Source: M1-B18 sp048264125 (GTDB taxonomy: Bacteria > Bacillota > Clostridia > Peptostreptococcales > Natronincolaceae). From it: 64,000 bases of DNA. The notes below the pieces were generated by a model. The model did not search any database. It was not told the origin of the DNA and worked only from the letters and a program-made list of their open reading frames with translations. Positions 61,780 to 64,000 of the stretch are shown in pieces (position 1 is the stretch's first letter; every line of letters starts with the position of its first letter). The translations under genes and the position numbers were made by a program. The DNA lies in contig JBLXDM010000004.1 in the NCBI GenBank assembly GCA_048264125.1, positions 248,001 to 312,000 of the forward strand, written 5' to 3'.

Positions 61780-63148
61780 AATTGGAGCTGTTAGTGAGAA
61801 TAGCATTGGCTGTTGGGAAGATAAGTTTGCCTGTAAAGGTATGATTTACATAGTCTATTTCAAACCTTCCCCCCATTTGAGTCGTTAATTCATTTACGAT
61901 GGAAAGCCCAAGACCTGTGGATTCTGTCTTTTTGTCCATGTCAGCGGTATAAAGCCTTTTTGTTAAAAATTCCATTTTTCCAGTTAAGTCAAAATCCGTT
62001 TTATTACTTATAGTTATAAGGACATTATCCGCTATAACCATTGCTTTTAAGGATATATCACTATTGAGGGATCGGTATTTTTCAGCATTATCCAATAAAT
62101 TGTCTATCATTCTATGAAATTGATTTACATCAACAGTTATAAATGCTTTTTCTGGCAGAGCATCAAAATGCACAATATATTTTTTCAGTTCAATAATTTG
62201 GCGAAGAATGACATTGACTTCAATATCAACCATATTCAAGGAAACATCATTGCTCACCAGCTTGCTGTACATAAACAAATCGTTAATTAGTTTCTCCAAT
62301 CGTAGGCTGTTTTTTTCCGCAATACTGACATATTCATAGCTTTTGTCAGAAGGCATCATATTCTCCTTAATAAGACCAATATAGCCTAAAATAGAAGTTA
62401 ATGGTGTTCGCAAATCATGAGACACATTGGTGATTAATATCTTTTTGCTCAGTTCAGTTCTTTTATCCTTTTCCTGCTTTTCGTGCAGCATAGCACCCAT
62501 ATGATTGATATCGTCAGCGAGCCTGGATAATTCATTTTCACCAACAACAGGAATTTTATACAGCATATCCTCTTGCGCTATAATATGGATACCCTTTTCA
62601 ATTTTACCGATATAGGCAATGATCGGTTTGAATAATCGTGTAGAAATGAAAAAGAAGATGATAAGAGTTAAGATACAGGCACTAATAATATAAAGGCGGT
62701 AAATAAATTTGGTATCCTTTAATACAATGATTGCTATCCCTTCTACGTCTGCAAACTTTATAGAATGAGATAGTGAATTATTATAGAATTCTAATGGATA
62801 TTGATATACTTCTTTATAGAATTCCTGATATGTTTCTTCTGTAAGATATGTATCTTCTGTAAGAAACAAAAAATAATAGTCGGGATAAACATCAGAAAAA
62901 TCTGCATTTTGGGCTTGAGATATTGTCCAATGATTGCTGGAAATTTTGTCTTGAATTTCTGTGACCATGATTTCTAATAGTTGTGATTGTTTTACCATAT
63001 ATCTATTGTTTCGATAGGAAACAGCAAAATCAATTCCCAAAACCATAGTTGCTAAAAGAATGACACAAATGATAGCAGCAATAAAGGTTCTTGCTAAAAT
63101 CACAAGATAGAGGGACTTAGCCATATTTTTAATCCACACGATAGCCAA
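61778..63148 (-). CDS. Membrane sensor histidine kinase
   Basis: The 456-residue kinase has two membrane helices (about 13-45 and 152-172) around a sensor domain of about 105 residues, a HAMP region (about 172-225), the phosphoacceptor box NVSHDLRTPLTSILGY (about 242-257) and a HATPase domain with NLLDNAEKY (about 366) and ESTGLGLSIV (about 415). It overlaps the response regulator gene by 20 nt. The frame opens with TTG at 63148; GTG at 63139, 9 nt after GGGGAG, is the likelier start. The signal is unknown; cell-wall stress fits the nearby cassette. Confidence 0.88.
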   Translation of the reverse strand: MAIVWIKNMAKSLYLVILARTFIAAIICVILLATMVLGIDFAVSYRNNRYMVKQSQLLEIMVTEIQDKISSNHWTISQAQNADFSDVYPDYYFLFLTEDTYLTEETYQEFYKEVYQYPLEFYNNSLSHSIKFADVEGIAIIVLKDTKFIYRLYIISACILTLIIFFFISTRLFKPIIAYIGKIEKGIHIIAQEDMLYKIPVVGENELSRLADDINHMGAMLHEKQEKDKRTELSKKILITNVSHDLRTPLTSILGYIGLIKENMMPSDKSYEYVSIAEKNSLRLEKLINDLFMYSKLVSNDVSLNMVDIEVNVILRQIIELKKYIVHFDALPEKAFITVDVNQFHRMIDNLLDNAEKYRSLNSDISLKAMVIADNVLITISNKTDFDLTGKMEFLTKRLYTADMDKKTESTGLGLSIVNELTTQMGGRFEIDYVNHTFTGKLIFPTANAILTNSSN

Positions 63149-63818
63149 CTCCCCATACTGTTTTTATGTAGAGGGGATTACTCATATCAGCTTCAATTTT
63201 TTCCCTTAAATTACGAATATGAACAGATACGGTGCTCTCTGCATTTAAAATACGGCTTTCTTCCCAAACCAATTCGTAAATTTGTTCTAAGCTAAATACG
63301 CGACCTCTGTTTTTAAAAAACAAGGCCAATATCGCAAATTCAATTTTTGTTAACTTAATCAGCTGTTGTCTATTATGCAGAGTGTGTGCAGCTAAATTCA
63401 TAGTCAAATCATTTATAGTGATCATTTCAGGGTTGTTTTTAGGGTTCATTGTTGCTGAATATTCTTTGTACCGCCTTAAATTTGCCTTTACTCGTGCCAG
63501 TAAATCTAAAGGATTAAATGGTTTTGTAATATAGTCATCTGCACCGGAATTAAACCCAGTCAATTTATCGATATCTTCAATTTTGGCAGTTAAAAATAAA
63601 ACAGGCATGGTATAGCCTTCTCTTATCTTAATGCAAGTCTCTATCCCATCCATTTTAGGCATCATCACATCTAAAATAACTAAATCAACTGAATCATCAA
63701 TTTTATTTAATGCCTCTATTCCGTTTTCCGCCTCTAATATTTCGTAATCATTAGCTAATAAATATACTTTAATTAAATTTCGAATATCTTTTTCGTCGTC
63801 TGCAATTAGTATTTTCAT
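63129..63818 (-). CDS. OmpR/PhoB family response regulator
   Basis: This 229-residue regulator has a receiver domain with acidic ADDEKD (6-11), the phosphoacceptor D51 in VDLVILDVMMPKMDG, and K101 in YITKPF, and a winged helix DNA-binding domain (about 130-229) ending TVWGVGYRVD. It pairs with the kinase whose start lies inside its end. It is VanR-like in layout, though a target cannot be read. AGGAGAAA lies upstream of ATG 63818. Confidence 0.92.
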   Translation of the reverse strand: MKILIADDEKDIRNLIKVYLLANDYEILEAENGIEALNKIDDSVDLVILDVMMPKMDGIETCIKIREGYTMPVLFLTAKIEDIDKLTGFNSGADDYITKPFNPLDLLARVKANLRRYKEYSATMNPKNNPEMITINDLTMNLAAHTLHNRQQLIKLTKIEFAILALFFKNRGRVFSLEQIYELVWEESRILNAESTVSVHIRNLREKIEADMSNPLYIKTVWGVGYRVD

Positions 63819-63912
63819 AGGAAATTTCTCCTGTCCTTCTTAATTTTTTAATAATGATATGCTACAAGTATATTTTGCCATGACCACACTAGGTTTTCAA
63901 GGGTAGTCAACT

Positions 63913-64000
63913 TTATAAATGTCCGTCATCAGGTACTACCACACCAGCACTAACGATCAGCTTTAATCCTTCTTCCACCGACATATCTAAATATATGATT
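63913..64000 (-). CDS. C-terminal end of a DUF502-like protein, cut by the window
   Basis: Translating the minus strand from the right edge gives an open frame of 28 sense codons ending in TAA at 63913. The residues IIYLDMSVEEGLKLIVSAGV resemble the conserved C-terminal region of DUF502 membrane proteins (SVEEALKLIxSGG-like). The start is beyond the window. Identification rests on one short stretch. Confidence 0.5.
   Translation of the reverse strand, partial: IIYLDMSVEEGLKLIVSAGVVVPDDGHL

Noticed and set aside
1..64000. tRNA, rRNA, CRISPR arrays, insertion-sequence transposases
   Set aside because: None was recognised by eye: no cloverleaf-like or rRNA segment, no evenly spaced repeats, and no transposase or integrase motif in the larger frames. 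A tRNAscan or CRISPR search could still find weak cases.

Overview
The window looks like chromosomal DNA from a low-GC, Gram-positive, spore-forming anaerobe of the class Clostridia. The evidence is the AT-rich sequence, strong GGAGG ribosome-binding sites with frequent GTG and TTG starts, a complete tricistronic GerA-type spore germinant receptor operon, cytosolic PAS kinases without partner regulators, and a Moco/Tuco-type riboswitch beside a tungstate-binding protein. An Alkaliphilus/Natronincola-like relative is my guess from gene content only. I found no rRNA, tRNA, CRISPR array, prophage or intact insertion sequence.

Layout. 1-4564 (minus strand): part of a Tad pilus locus (prepilin peptidase, TadZ, TadA, TadB, and TadC cut by the window edge). 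4756-12710 (minus): housekeeping and envelope genes, including holA, a ComEC without its hydrolase domain, YibE/F, a metallo-beta-lactamase hydrolase, a TPR protein and a propeller lipoprotein. 13037-20970: poorly characterised genes on both strands, including an Eco57I-type DNA methylase translationally coupled to a protein resembling ferredoxin-dependent bilin reductases. 21024-23894: an AlaX-type editing enzyme and a YtcJ-type amidohydrolase. 24224-27961: the gerA operon. 28032-33460 (minus): a cupin, two related PAS histidine kinases and a soluble chemoreceptor-like protein. 33664-34761: riboswitch, terminator and tupA. 35145-36584: divergent mntR-like regulator and zupT. 36691-47935 (minus): a PadR regulator, then a nine-gene operon (branched-chain-type ABC importer, two alpha/beta hydrolases, a KASIII-like enzyme, a CoA-transferase) preceded by a clear sigma-54 promoter and a sigma-54 activator gene. 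48105-55680: a D-cysteine desulfhydrase-like enzyme, a PadR/SEDS pair, a chromate transporter, a chemoreceptor and an AraC/GyrI regulator. 55873-63818 (minus): a UDP-galactose/galactofuranose glycan cassette with its own two-component system. 63913-64000: the end of a DUF502-like gene.

How parts work together. In the sigma-54 operon, the PAS-containing activator (46517-47935) probably senses a metabolite and activates the -24/-12 promoter at 46202-46217. The importer would bring in a small organic acid, and the two hydrolases, the condensing/thiolytic enzyme and the CoA-transferase would process it. The substrate is unknown, and this is the best candidate here for an undescribed pathway. In the glycan cassette, GalU, GalE and Glf make UDP-galactofuranose, with a glycosyltransferase and a YbhN-type membrane protein as likely users.

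Three families of non-coding repeats lie between genes: A (8513-8663 and 50991-51138, about 150 bp, several hairpins, one covarying base pair), B (12776-12842, 24048-24114 and an inverted partial copy at 23983-24028), and C (52681-52715 and 54724-54758, flanking a chemoreceptor gene).
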